64,000 nucleotides of DNA, taken from positions 3,410,001 to 3,474,000 of the forward strand of contig NZ_CP045096.1 in the NCBI RefSeq assembly GCF_009184865.1, in the 5' to 3' direction. Below the pieces are notes generated by a model. The model was not told the DNA's origin. It made no database searches and saw nothing but the letters and a program-made list of their open reading frames with translations. The stretch is from Streptomyces phaeolivaceus (GTDB lineage: Bacteria > Actinomycetota > Actinomycetes > Streptomycetales > Streptomycetaceae). Positions 50,246 to 58,340 of this stretch are shown piece by piece (positions within the stretch are counted from its first letter, which is position 1; every line of letters starts with the position of its first letter). Position numbers and translations under genes: made by a program.

Positions 50246-52510
50246 TCACAGTGGCCGTGGTGCGAGCCGGAAGTCGAGGGCCGTGCACCGCCGGCCAGCC
50301 GAGACCGTGCGGACCGCCTGGCCGATCGCCTTGCGGGAGCCGACGAGGACGACGAGCTTCTTCGCCCTGGTCACCGCTGTATACAAGAGGTTGCGCTGGA
50401 GCATCATCCACGCTCCGGTGGTGACCGGGATCACCACGGCCGGGTACTCGCTGCCCTGGGACCGGTGGATCGTCACCGCGTAGGCGTGCGCCAGCTCGTC
50501 CAGTTCGTCGAACTCGTAGCCCACCTCCTCGTCCTCGTCCGTCAGGACCGTGAGCCGCTGGTCGACCGGGTCGAGGGCGGTGACGACGCCGACGGTGCCG
50601 TTGAAGACGCCGTTCTCGCCCTTCTCGTAGTTGTTGCGAATCTGGGTGACCTTGTCGCCGACGCGGAAGACCCGGCCACCGAACCGCTTCTCGGGCAGGT
50701 CGGGGCGGGCGGGCGTGATGGCCTGCTGGAGCAGCCCGTTGAGGTTGCCGGCGCCCGCCGGGCCCCGGTGCATGGGGGCGAGGACCTGGATGTCGCGTCT
50801 GGGATCGAGTCCGAACTTGGCCGGAATACGACGGGCCGCGACGTCCACGGTGAGCCGTCCGGCCTCCTCCGTCTCGTCCTCGACGAAGAGGAAGAAGTCC
50901 TTCATGCCGTCGGTGACCGGGTGCTGCCCGGAGTTGATCCGGTGCGCGTTGGTCACCACACCGGACTGCTGGGCCTGGCGGAAGACCTTGGTGAGGCGGA
51001 CGGCGGGGATCGGGCTGCCGTCGGCGAGGAGGTCGCGCAGGACTTCGCCGGCGCCGACGCTGGGGAGTTGGTCGACGTCGCCGACGAAGAGGAGGTGCGC
51101 GCCCGGAGGCACCGCCTTCACCAGCTTGTTGGCGAGGAGGAGGTCCAGCATCGAGGCCTCGTCGACCACCACCAGATCGGCGTCCAGGGGGCGGTCCTTG
51201 TCGTACGCCGCGTCGCCGCCCGGCTTCAGCTCCAGCAGGCGGTGGACGGTGGAGGCGTCGGCGCCGGTCAGCTCGGCGAGGCGTTTGGCGGCGCGGCCGG
51301 TGGGGGCCGCGAGGACGACCTTCGCCTTCTTGGCGCGGGCCAGTTCGACGATCGAGCGGACCGTGAAGGACTTGCCGCAGCCGGGGCCGCCGGTGAGCAC
51401 GGCCACCTTCTCCGTCAGCGCGAGGCGTACGGCCGCCTCCTGCTCCGGCGCCAACTCCGCGCCCGTACGCCCCCTCAGCCACGCGAGCGCCTTGTCCCAC
51501 GCCACGTCGTGGAAGCCGGGCATCCGGTCCTCACCCGTGCGCAGGAGGCGCAGGAGCTGGGCGGAGAGGGAGAGTTCGGCGCGGTGGAAGGGGACGAGGT
51601 AGATGGCGGTGACCGGGTCACCGCCATCGGCGCCCGGCACCTTCTCGCGTACGACGCCTGGGTCGCCGGAGTCCTCGTCCGGCAGGGCGAGTTCGGCGAG
51701 GCATTCGATGACCAGGCCCGTGTCGACCTGGAGGAGTTTGACCGCGTCGGCGATCAGGCGTTCCTCCGGGAGGTAACAGTTGCCCTGATCGGTGGCCTGC
51801 GAAAGGGCGTATTGCAGGCCCGCCTTGACGCGCTCCGGGCTGTCGTGCGGGATGCCGACGGACTGGGCGATCTTGTCGGCGGTGAGGAAGCCGATGCCCC
51901 AGACGTCGGAGGCGAGGCGGTACGGCTGGTTCTTCACGACCCCGATCGAGGCGTCGCCGTACTTCTTGTAGATGCGGACGGCGATGGACGTGGACACCTC
52001 GACGGTCTGGAGGAAGAGCATGACCTCCTTGATCGCCTTCTGTTCCTCCCAGGCGTCGGCGATCTTCTTGGTCCGCTTGGGACCGAGACCGGGGACCTCG
52101 ATGAGCCGCTTGGGCTCCTCCTCGATGATCTGGAGCGTGTCCAGGCCGAAGTGCTGCGTGATCCGGTCGGCGAAGATCGGACCGATGCCCTTGACGAGGC
52201 CGGAGCCGAGGTAGCGGCGAATGCCCTGGACTGTGGCCGGGAGGACGGTGGTGTAGTTCTCCACGGTGAACTGCTTGCCGTACTGGGGGTGCGACCCCCA
52301 ACGGCCCTCCATACGGAGGGATTCGCCGACCTGGGCACCGAGCAGCGCGCCGACGACGGTGAGCAGGTCGCCGCCGCCCCTGCCGGTGTCCACGCGCGCG
52401 ACGGTGTAGCCGTTGTCCTCGTTGGCGTAGGTGATGCGTTCGAGTACGCCTTCGAGGACGGCGAGCCGTCGTTCCCCGGTCCCCTGCTGGGCCGTCTTCT
52501 GATCGGGCAT
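50246..52510 (-). CDS. recD2: RecD2-type DNA helicase
   Basis: This 754-residue superfamily 1B 5'-to-3' helicase is not part of RecBCD. The N-terminal region (1-110) and helix-hairpin-helix region (RLIEVPGLGPKRTKKI, about 135-150) are typical of RecD2. The helicase core has Walker A GGPGCGKS at 374-381, VVDEASMLD, FVGDVDQLPSVG, and the C-terminal YAVTIHRSQGSEYPAVV. It is implicated in repair and replication-fork maintenance. The ATG at 52510 has no good ribosome binding site, so a leaderless or unusual start is possible. Confidence 0.94.
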   Translation of the reverse strand: MPDQKTAQQGTGERRLAVLEGVLERITYANEDNGYTVARVDTGRGGGDLLTVVGALLGAQVGESLRMEGRWGSHPQYGKQFTVENYTTVLPATVQGIRRYLGSGLVKGIGPIFADRITQHFGLDTLQIIEEEPKRLIEVPGLGPKRTKKIADAWEEQKAIKEVMLFLQTVEVSTSIAVRIYKKYGDASIGVVKNQPYRLASDVWGIGFLTADKIAQSVGIPHDSPERVKAGLQYALSQATDQGNCYLPEERLIADAVKLLQVDTGLVIECLAELALPDEDSGDPGVVREKVPGADGGDPVTAIYLVPFHRAELSLSAQLLRLLRTGEDRMPGFHDVAWDKALAWLRGRTGAELAPEQEAAVRLALTEKVAVLTGGPGCGKSFTVRSIVELARAKKAKVVLAAPTGRAAKRLAELTGADASTVHRLLELKPGGDAAYDKDRPLDADLVVVDEASMLDLLLANKLVKAVPPGAHLLFVGDVDQLPSVGAGEVLRDLLADGSPIPAVRLTKVFRQAQQSGVVTNAHRINSGQHPVTDGMKDFFLFVEDETEEAGRLTVDVAARRIPAKFGLDPRRDIQVLAPMHRGPAGAGNLNGLLQQAITPARPDLPEKRFGGRVFRVGDKVTQIRNNYEKGENGVFNGTVGVVTALDPVDQRLTVLTDEDEEVGYEFDELDELAHAYAVTIHRSQGSEYPAVVIPVTTGAWMMLQRNLLYTAVTRAKKLVVLVGSRKAIGQAVRTVSAGRRCTALDFRLAPRPL

Positions 52511-52727
52511 GATCCGACCGTACCGCCAGGGTGTGACAGGGGTGGGGGACCAGGGGATCGGTGAGCCCTGTACGGCCCGCCGTGCGCCGCGAGTGACCCG
52601 GTAGCGGTAATTGGGGCTGTCCCCCATGTCTCCGCACGGCCCGGCGCGGACGCTGAAGCCGTGCGCCGCCGCTTCGACCAGCGGTCGGCACGAGTTCGGC
52701 ATGAGCGTGTTCGACGACAGGAGCAAC

Positions 52728-53363
52728 ATGGCTGTGTCAACCCGCAGGGGATTACAGGCGGCAGTGACGGCGGCGGGGGCGGCGCTGCTCGTACCCACCG
52801 GCCCGGCGTCCGCCGCGACGGGGGCGGCGCAGGCAGGCGCGACGGTGGTGCAGGCCAACGCGGCGTTCATCTTCGTCAACGCGGCGGACGGGGAGCGGAA
52901 CAGGATCTTCATCAACCCGACCGGCAGCACCGTCACCGTCATCGACAACGGGGCGTCCACTTCGGCGGGCGTGGGGTGCGCGCTCAACGGTGACGGTTCC
53001 GTCTCCTGCCCGGCCGGCAACCGGACGATCATGGTCGTCGCCGGCGACCAGCAGGACACCATCGCCCAGTGAACCGGCCTGCGCGCCTCGATCAACGCCG
53101 GACCGGGCAACGACACGGTGTTCGCCCAGGACGCCACCGCCCGTCAGTCCCTGGCGGGCGGAGAGGGACGGGACACGCTGCTGAGCGGCAGCGGCGCCGA
53201 CGTCCTCGTCGGGGGGCCGGGCGTCGACACTCTGAACGGCGGTGTGGGCAACGACGTCCTGGACAACGTCGATCAGGCTTCGGGCGACTCCGCGCAGGGC
53301 GGGGACGGCAGGGACAGCTGCACGTCGGACCCCGGGGACCAGGAGCTCGTCTGCGAGTCCTGA
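52728..53363 (+). pseudogene. secreted RTX-like Ca-binding repeat protein, interrupted by a stop
   Basis: The ATG at 52728 (AGGAG upstream) opens a signal peptide (to about residue 30) and a beta-rich domain (FIFVNAADGERNRIFINPTG). The frame hits TGA at 53070-53072. The same frame then continues for 96 residues with repeats of the NDTVFAQD, GEGRDTLLSGSGADVLVGGPG and GVDTLNGGVGNDVLD type, typical of Ca-binding RTX/hemolysin repeats, to a TGA at 53361-53363. The undamaged product would be about 211 residues. One base change (for example CGA to TGA) explains the break. A truncated 114-residue secreted product could still be made. Confidence 0.8.
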
Positions 53364-53581
53364 GCCGGTCCCCGGTCTCCGGTCTCCGGTCCCGGTCCCA
53401 TGCGGGTGGCTCCGGCCGGTGCACTTCGTGATGGGCCATAACGTCGTGATGGGCCGTCGGCTTCGGCCGGCGGCCCGTCGCGTTGGGGGCTTGCGGTGCG
53501 TTCGGCAGCGGGGGATGACCGGTGGTTGTCCGGATCACGCTCGGCCGGTCGTCTCGTCGTCGATGGCTCAGTACTCAGTAC

Positions 53582-54010
53582 TCAGTCGATACAGAACTCG
53601 TTGCCCTCGATGTCCCGCATCGGGATGCACGCGTCCTGGCCGTCGTACAGGGTTCGTACGTGTACCGCGCCGAGCGGGACCAGTCGTGCGCGCTCGGCCT
53701 CAAGTGCGGCGAGGCGCTCCTCACCCACGAGTCCGGTGCCGACCCGCACGTCGAGATGCAGCCGGTTCTTGGCGGCCTTCCCTTCGGGTACGCGCTGGAA
53801 GTACAGGCGCGGGCCCACGCCTGAGGGGTCGACGCAGGCGAACCACGCGTCCTGTTCCTCGGCCGGCAGCGCGCGCTGGTAATCGTCCCAAGTGGCGAAC
53901 CCCTCCGGTGGTGGCGGCACGACGTACCCCAGCACCTCGCACCAGAAACGAGCGAGGCGCTCGGGTTCCGCGCAGTCGAAGGTGACCTGGAACTGCTTGA
54001 TCGATGCCAT
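53582..54010 (-). CDS. VOC-superfamily (glyoxalase-like) protein
   Basis: This 142-residue protein has two beta-alpha-beta-beta-beta modules: FQVTFDCAEPERLARFWCEVLGY at the start, and NRLHLDVRVG with the C-terminal MRDIEGNEFCID, which place the His and Glu metal ligands. Related Streptomyces proteins are annotated as glyoxalase-like with unknown substrate; some give resistance or handle small electrophiles. It is a single gene, and its start has no strong ribosome binding site. Confidence 0.85.
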   Translation of the reverse strand: MASIKQFQVTFDCAEPERLARFWCEVLGYVVPPPPEGFATWDDYQRALPAEEQDAWFACVDPSGVGPRLYFQRVPEGKAAKNRLHLDVRVGTGLVGEERLAALEAERARLVPLGAVHVRTLYDGQDACIPMRDIEGNEFCID

Positions 54011-54094
54011 CGGCCCATCGTAGAGACGGCGCCCTTCGCCGCCTCCCGGGCCCGCCCCGGCCAGGCTGGCGATGCCGCCCCTGCCCGGAGAGGC

Positions 54095-54283
54095 CTACAC
54101 GCTCCTTCTCGACCTCTTGAGGGCGCCGATGAAGGCGGTGAAGGAGGGGGTGGGGAAGGTGAGGGTGGCGCGGGTCGGGGTCTTGGAGTCCCGGACGGCT
54201 GTGTGGGTCGGGGTGGTGGCTATCTCGACGCAGTTGTCACCGTCGCCGTCGCCGGAGTAGGACGACTTTCTCCAGTTTCTCAT
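54095..54283 (-). CDS. DUF397 protein
   Basis: This 62-residue protein has the DUF397 pattern WRKSSYSGDGDGDNCVEIA, then VRDSKTP and FIGALK near the end. DUF397 genes accompany XRE regulators of the same type hundreds of times across Streptomyces and are thought to antagonise them, as BldB/WhiJ-like systems do. GAGGG precedes the ATG. It follows the XRE gene by 7 bp in one operon. Confidence 0.92.
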   Translation of the reverse strand: MRNWRKSSYSGDGDGDNCVEIATTPTHTAVRDSKTPTRATLTFPTPSFTAFIGALKRSRRSV

Positions 54284-54290
54284 CGAGCCC

Positions 54291-55130
54291 TCACAACTCT
54301 TTCGCCAGCCGATTGATGAAGTCACGCGACCTGTTCGGTGCGAGCGATACGGCTTCCACCTTACGGAAACGCATTCGATAACTGGCGAGTTGAGCCTCGG
54401 AATCAATGAACATCGAGCCGTGAGGAGCGTCGCGCACCACTGTGTCCAGCTTGGGCACGGGACCACCGACGTATGTCATGGCACTTGAGGCTCTGCCGAA
54501 GCCGTCCAGGTCGAAGGGGATGGCACGCAACGTGATGCGGTCCACCTCGGAAAGCTCCAGGAGCTGGGCAAGTTGAGCACGGGCTGCAGCACGGCTACCG
54601 ACCCTGATACGTAGCGCTGCCTCATGGATCACGATCTCGTGCGGAAAGGCGACCTTGCCGTGACGGGCCATACGATGGCAGACGCGCAAGTCGAGTTCTT
54701 CGCGCGTCAGTTCGGGCAACCTGGACGAGAAGACGGCACGCGCGTACTCCTCTGTCTGGAGGAGGCCGGGTACGTACAGGATGGCCACGTCCCGCTGGAA
54801 CGCGGCGCACTGATCGAGTTCCGACAGGTCCAGGAACCGCGTGGGCAACCTGCCCCGGTATTCCTCCCACCAACCCCGCGTGCGTTCCGCAGCCATACCA
54901 GCAAGCGCGTCAATGAACTCCGTGTCCGCGCAGGCGTAATGGGATGCGAATCGGCGCAGCCGCCCCTCGCTCACGCCGATGAGCCCCGACTCGATGTGAC
55001 TGATCTGCACTCTGTTCATCCCGAGGAGCGCCGCTGCCTGGACAGCCGTCAGGCCGGCGGCCTCCCGGAGCCTGCGCAATTCGACGCCGAGGCGCACCTG
55101 GCGGGCTGTCGGTTCACGCCTCTGGACCAT
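54291..55130 (-). CDS. XRE-family regulator with DUF5753 domain
   Basis: This 279-residue regulator has an N-terminal helix-turn-helix (LRRLREAAGLTAVQAAALLGMNRVQISHIESG). A C-terminal DUF5753 domain of about 180 residues follows (RFLDLSELDQCAAFQRDVAILYVPGLLQTEEYARA, then APHGSMFIDSE near the end). This is the WhiJ-like class, usually paired with DUF397 and a HATPase protein. The ATG at 55130 is chosen for AGAGGAGAG upstream. It is divergent from the HATPase gene at 55310. Confidence 0.92.
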   Translation of the reverse strand: MVQRREPTARQVRLGVELRRLREAAGLTAVQAAALLGMNRVQISHIESGLIGVSEGRLRRFASHYACADTEFIDALAGMAAERTRGWWEEYRGRLPTRFLDLSELDQCAAFQRDVAILYVPGLLQTEEYARAVFSSRLPELTREELDLRVCHRMARHGKVAFPHEIVIHEAALRIRVGSRAAARAQLAQLLELSEVDRITLRAIPFDLDGFGRASSAMTYVGGPVPKLDTVVRDAPHGSMFIDSEAQLASYRMRFRKVEAVSLAPNRSRDFINRLAKEL

Positions 55131-55309
55131 GAGTTGCTCTCCTCTTTCGGGCCGGAACCGCCGTTCGGCTTGCTCCGGATTACAGATTACCCCTACCGTC
55201 AGTGATGCGCCGACCACGCTACGGAAGCGCACCGCCCCGTCGCGCCATGACGGCTGCGGCAATGCCACCGTGCCCCAGATCCCCCCTCACCCAACGGAGT
55301 TGATGCCCC

Positions 55310-55714
55310 ATGCCCGAAACCTGGGACTACACCCTCCAGATCCCCAACGACCCCAGAGCGGTGCCCATCTGCCGTCGCACCCTGCGGCTGATCCTCACCA
55401 TGCACGGCCTCATCGGGCTCGTGGACGTCGCCGAGTTGCTCGCCGCCGAGCTGATTTCCAACGCCGTACGGCATACGAAGGGGCCCGCCGCTCTTCGGGT
55501 GCGGCGGTCGGTGGAGGGCATGGTGTGGATCGGGGCGTGGGACGCCGATCCCGAACCGCCGGAGCCGCCGGTGCCGTTGGGGCGGGTGGGTGAGCAGGAG
55601 GAAGGGCGAGGGCTGGGGATCGTCGTGGCCTGTGCGACGTACTGGGGGTGGATGCCGTCGGCCCGGTTCGGGGAGCGGGGCAAGTACGTGTGGTGCGAGT
55701 TGGCGGCGGCTTAG
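55310..55714 (+). CDS. HATPase_c protein (anti-sigma/kinase-like ATP-binding)
   Basis: This 134-residue single-domain protein of the RsbW-like ATPase group has the N-box LLAAELISNAVRHTKGPAAL and the G-box area with GRGLGIVVACATYWG. Such proteins bind ATP and often phosphorylate or bind anti-anti-sigma factors. It faces the XRE/DUF397 genes across a 179-bp gap, a layout typical of the WhiJ-like loci. GGAG lies 11 nt upstream of the ATG. Confidence 0.88.
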   Translation: MPETWDYTLQIPNDPRAVPICRRTLRLILTMHGLIGLVDVAELLAAELISNAVRHTKGPAALRVRRSVEGMVWIGAWDADPEPPEPPVPLGRVGEQEEGRGLGIVVACATYWGWMPSARFGERGKYVWCELAAA

Positions 55715-55846
55715 GGTCCTCTTGACTCACCCTCTCGCCCAGGTGAAGTCATGCGGTCGCGATCTCCCCGGTCACGATGGTGGAGTTGCGTGATCCGCGG
55801 ATAGGGTCGTCGGGATCTCAGGGCTACCGCAGGAGGCGCCGCGACC

Positions 55847-56977
55847 GTGGGGAAGGCCCGCACACTCGCTGAGGTGTACCGGCAGTTCGGTGAGGTCGAC
55901 GCCGCCGGGACATCGCCGCTGTACGAGCGCGTCGCCGTCGCCCTGAGCGAGTCCGACGAGGCGCTGCGCGCCATCGAGGCGGCGCCGGCGCGCAAGCGGC
56001 ATCCCACGCTGATCCTGGCCGCGCTGCAGGATCTCGCCCTCGCCGGACGCGCCCCGGCGTTGGCCGCGGCCTATGCGACCGCGGACGGCGACGCCGCCAC
56101 CGACGCGGCGATCGACACGCTGTTGCGGATGACCGACTCGGTCGTGGCCATCGCCGCGCGTCGGCGGACGCCGACCAACGGGAACGGGAACGAGAACGGG
56201 CGCTGCGCCGTGCTGTATCCGGCCATCGCCGAGGCCGCGCGCCGGGTGGGCGCGCACACGGTCGGGCTGATCGACGTGGGCTGTTCGGCCGGGCTCAATC
56301 TCCATGTCGACCGTGTCGGCATCACGTACGGCGACGGGCTTTCGCTGGGCGACCCCTCGTCTCCCGTGCGGGTGTCGTGTTCGGTCGTGGGAGACCGGCC
56401 CGTCCCGACGCGGGCGATGCCCGACGCCGTCGCCCGGGTCGGCATCGACCCCGATCCGGTCGACGTGACCGACCCGGACGACGTCCGATGGCTGCGTGCC
56501 TGTCTGTGGCCGGATCGGTCGGGGCAGTCGGATCGGCCGGGTCAGTCGGAGCGGCCAGGTCAGCCGGGTCAGCCTGAGCGGGTCGCGGCGCTCGAAGCCG
56601 AGATCGCGTTGGTGGCGACGGCACCTCCGCTATTGCTCCGGGGTGACGCCGTCGACCTCCTGCCCGACGCCTTCGCCCAAATCCCCGCCGACACTCTGCC
56701 GGTCGTCACCACTACGTGGGCACTGTCGCGCCTCCCGCTGGAGAGCCGCCTGCGCTTCCTGCACCGTCTCGACGAAGCGGCGGCCGGGCGGGCGGTGGCG
56801 TGGGTGTCGGCGGAGGGGGTCGGGGTCGCACCGGCGATCCCCACGCTCGGTGATCGCCGTGCCTCCGGCCACAGCGTCATCGGGCTGGCGGTGTTCGACG
56901 GGGCTGCCCTGCGGGCCGAGGCCGTGGGCCGCTGCTGGTCCCGGGGCCGCATGTTGACGTGGCTGGCGGACGCGTAG
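55847..56977 (+). CDS. DUF2332-family protein
   Basis: This 376-residue protein starts at GTG with AGGAGG upstream. Family-typical segments are TLAEVYRQFGEVDAAGTSPLYERVA at the start, LYPAIAEAARRVGAHTVGLIDVGCSAGLNLHVDRV in the middle (a methyltransferase-like glycine motif), and TTTWALSRLP. The family is common in actinobacteria and its function is unknown to me. A low-complexity SDRPGQSERPGQPGQ insert sits near residue 230. It is a single gene. Confidence 0.82.
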   Translation: MGKARTLAEVYRQFGEVDAAGTSPLYERVAVALSESDEALRAIEAAPARKRHPTLILAALQDLALAGRAPALAAAYATADGDAATDAAIDTLLRMTDSVVAIAARRRTPTNGNGNENGRCAVLYPAIAEAARRVGAHTVGLIDVGCSAGLNLHVDRVGITYGDGLSLGDPSSPVRVSCSVVGDRPVPTRAMPDAVARVGIDPDPVDVTDPDDVRWLRACLWPDRSGQSDRPGQSERPGQPGQPERVAALEAEIALVATAPPLLLRGDAVDLLPDAFAQIPADTLPVVTTTWALSRLPLESRLRFLHRLDEAAAGRAVAWVSAEGVGVAPAIPTLGDRRASGHSVIGLAVFDGAALRAEAVGRCWSRGRMLTWLADA

Positions 56978-57200
56978 GTCCTCGTTTCGACTGTCGGGCC
57001 AGGCGCCGTCGGCCCACGGGTGGGGTCGGCGGCGGGGAGATGTACGGCCGGGCCGGATCTCTTACCGCTTCCGGCGGCTCGGCTTCGTACCGTCACGCCC
57101 CCTCAGCCCCCTCGGCACCCTTTCAAGCCCCCCACACCCCCTCCCACCCCTCGGTCACGATTGAATTTCAGCCACCCTCGCACCCTTGCTTCAGGCCTAT

Positions 57201-57257
57201 GGAATCGATTCCAATCGGTCGTGTAATCGATTCCAATCGGTCGTGTAATCGATTCCA
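57201..57257. promoter_or_regulatory. three phased LacI-type operators before the ribose operon
   Basis: AATCGATT occurs at 57203-57210, 57225-57232 and 57247-57254, a spacing of exactly 22 bp (about two helical turns). Each is followed by CCA, and the first is the complete palindrome GGAATCGATTCC. The repeats between them are identical. The last copy ends a few bases before the GGAGGTGG ribosome binding site of the LacI gene. Confidence 0.8.
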
Positions 57258-57275
57258 CAAGGAGGTGGAGCGGCG

Positions 57276-58340
57276 ATGGCCGGCATCAAGGATGTCGCGG
57301 CCGAGGCGGGGGTGTCCGTCGCCACGGTGTCGCGGGTGCTGAACGACCATCCGTCGGTCAGCGCGGACGCGCGGACGCGTGTGCTGGCCGCCGTCAAGGC
57401 GCTCGGCTACCGCCCGAACGCCGTCGCCCGCTCCCTGCGCACCGACCAGACCCACACCCTCGGGCTGGTCATCAGTGACGTGATGAATCCGTACTTCACC
57501 GAGCTGGCGCGGTCCGTCGAGGAGGCGGCGCGGGCGCTCGGGTACAGCGTGATCATCGGGAACGCCGATGAGCGGCCCGAGCTTCAGGATCATCACGTAC
57601 GGAATCTGCTCGACCGGAGGGTCGACGGGGTGCTCGTCTCGCCGACCGACGGTGGGTCGCCACTGATGCTGGACGCCGCGCGGGCCGGGACGCCGATGGT
57701 GTTCGTGGACCGGTGGATCCCGGGCGTGGATGTGCCCGTGGTGCGTGCGGACGGGCGGGCCGCCGTCCGGGATCTCGTCGCCCATCTTCACCGGCTCGGG
57801 CGGCGGAAGCTCGCGATCATCGCCGGGCCCGCCGCCACCACCACCGGCCGGGAGCGGGTCGAGGCCTTTCGGGAGGCCCTCGCCGAGCACGGGCTGCCGC
57901 TGCCGGACGCGTACATAGGGCAGGGCGACTTCCAGGCGGAGAGCGGGCGGCGGGTGACCGAGGGGTTTCTCGATCTGGCCGAGCCGCCCGAGGTCGTCTT
58001 CGCCGCCGACAACCTGATGGCACTGGGCGCGCTGGACGCCGTACGCGCGCGTGGGATGCGGGTTCCCGAGGACGTCGGGCTGGCCGCCTTCGACGACATC
58101 CCGTGGTTCGTGCACACCGATCCGCCGATCACGGCGGTCGCGCAGCCGACGGGTGAGCTGGGGCGGGCCGCCGTACGCGCGCTGGTCGACCGGATCGAGG
58201 GGCGGCCCCCGCAGTCCGTCACCCTCCCCGCCCGTCTCGTCGTACGCCTCTCGTGCGGCGAGTCCCCCGCCCAGGCACCTACCGACTCCCCCATCGACAC
58301 CCCCGTCGAGTCCCCCGTAACGAACAGGAGCACGTCGTGA
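57276..58340 (+). CDS. rbsR: LacI-family repressor of the ribose operon
   Basis: This 354-residue regulator has the LacI DNA-binding domain at the N-terminus (IKDVAAEAGVSVATVSRVLN, residues 4-23, then hinge RSLRTDQ). A periplasmic-binding-like ligand domain follows (TLGLVISDVMNPYFTELARSV, VDGVLVSPTDGG, FAADNLMALGAL, FDDIPWF). The three operators immediately upstream imply autoregulation and control of the following transport genes, which it overlaps in GTGA. The C-terminus has a low-complexity DSPIDTPVESPV tail. Confidence 0.93.
   Translation: MAGIKDVAAEAGVSVATVSRVLNDHPSVSADARTRVLAAVKALGYRPNAVARSLRTDQTHTLGLVISDVMNPYFTELARSVEEAARALGYSVIIGNADERPELQDHHVRNLLDRRVDGVLVSPTDGGSPLMLDAARAGTPMVFVDRWIPGVDVPVVRADGRAAVRDLVAHLHRLGRRKLAIIAGPAATTTGRERVEAFREALAEHGLPLPDAYIGQGDFQAESGRRVTEGFLDLAEPPEVVFAADNLMALGALDAVRARGMRVPEDVGLAAFDDIPWFVHTDPPITAVAQPTGELGRAAVRALVDRIEGRPPQSVTLPARLVVRLSCGESPAQAPTDSPIDTPVESPVTNRSTS

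Noticed and set aside
53070..53072. Programmed recoding (readthrough or selenocysteine) at the RTX TGA
   Set aside because: No structured element or suppressor context is visible next to the TGA, and a simple nonsense mutation explains the data.
50246..53137. RecD2 with a 209-residue N-terminal extension
   Set aside because: The extension is antisense to the RTX-like gene and lacks homology features. The RecD2 family start fits the ATG at 52510.
53568..53590. Short CTCAGTA direct repeats at the end of the VOC gene
   Set aside because: Only about three copies of 7 bp are present, and they are too short to support any function.
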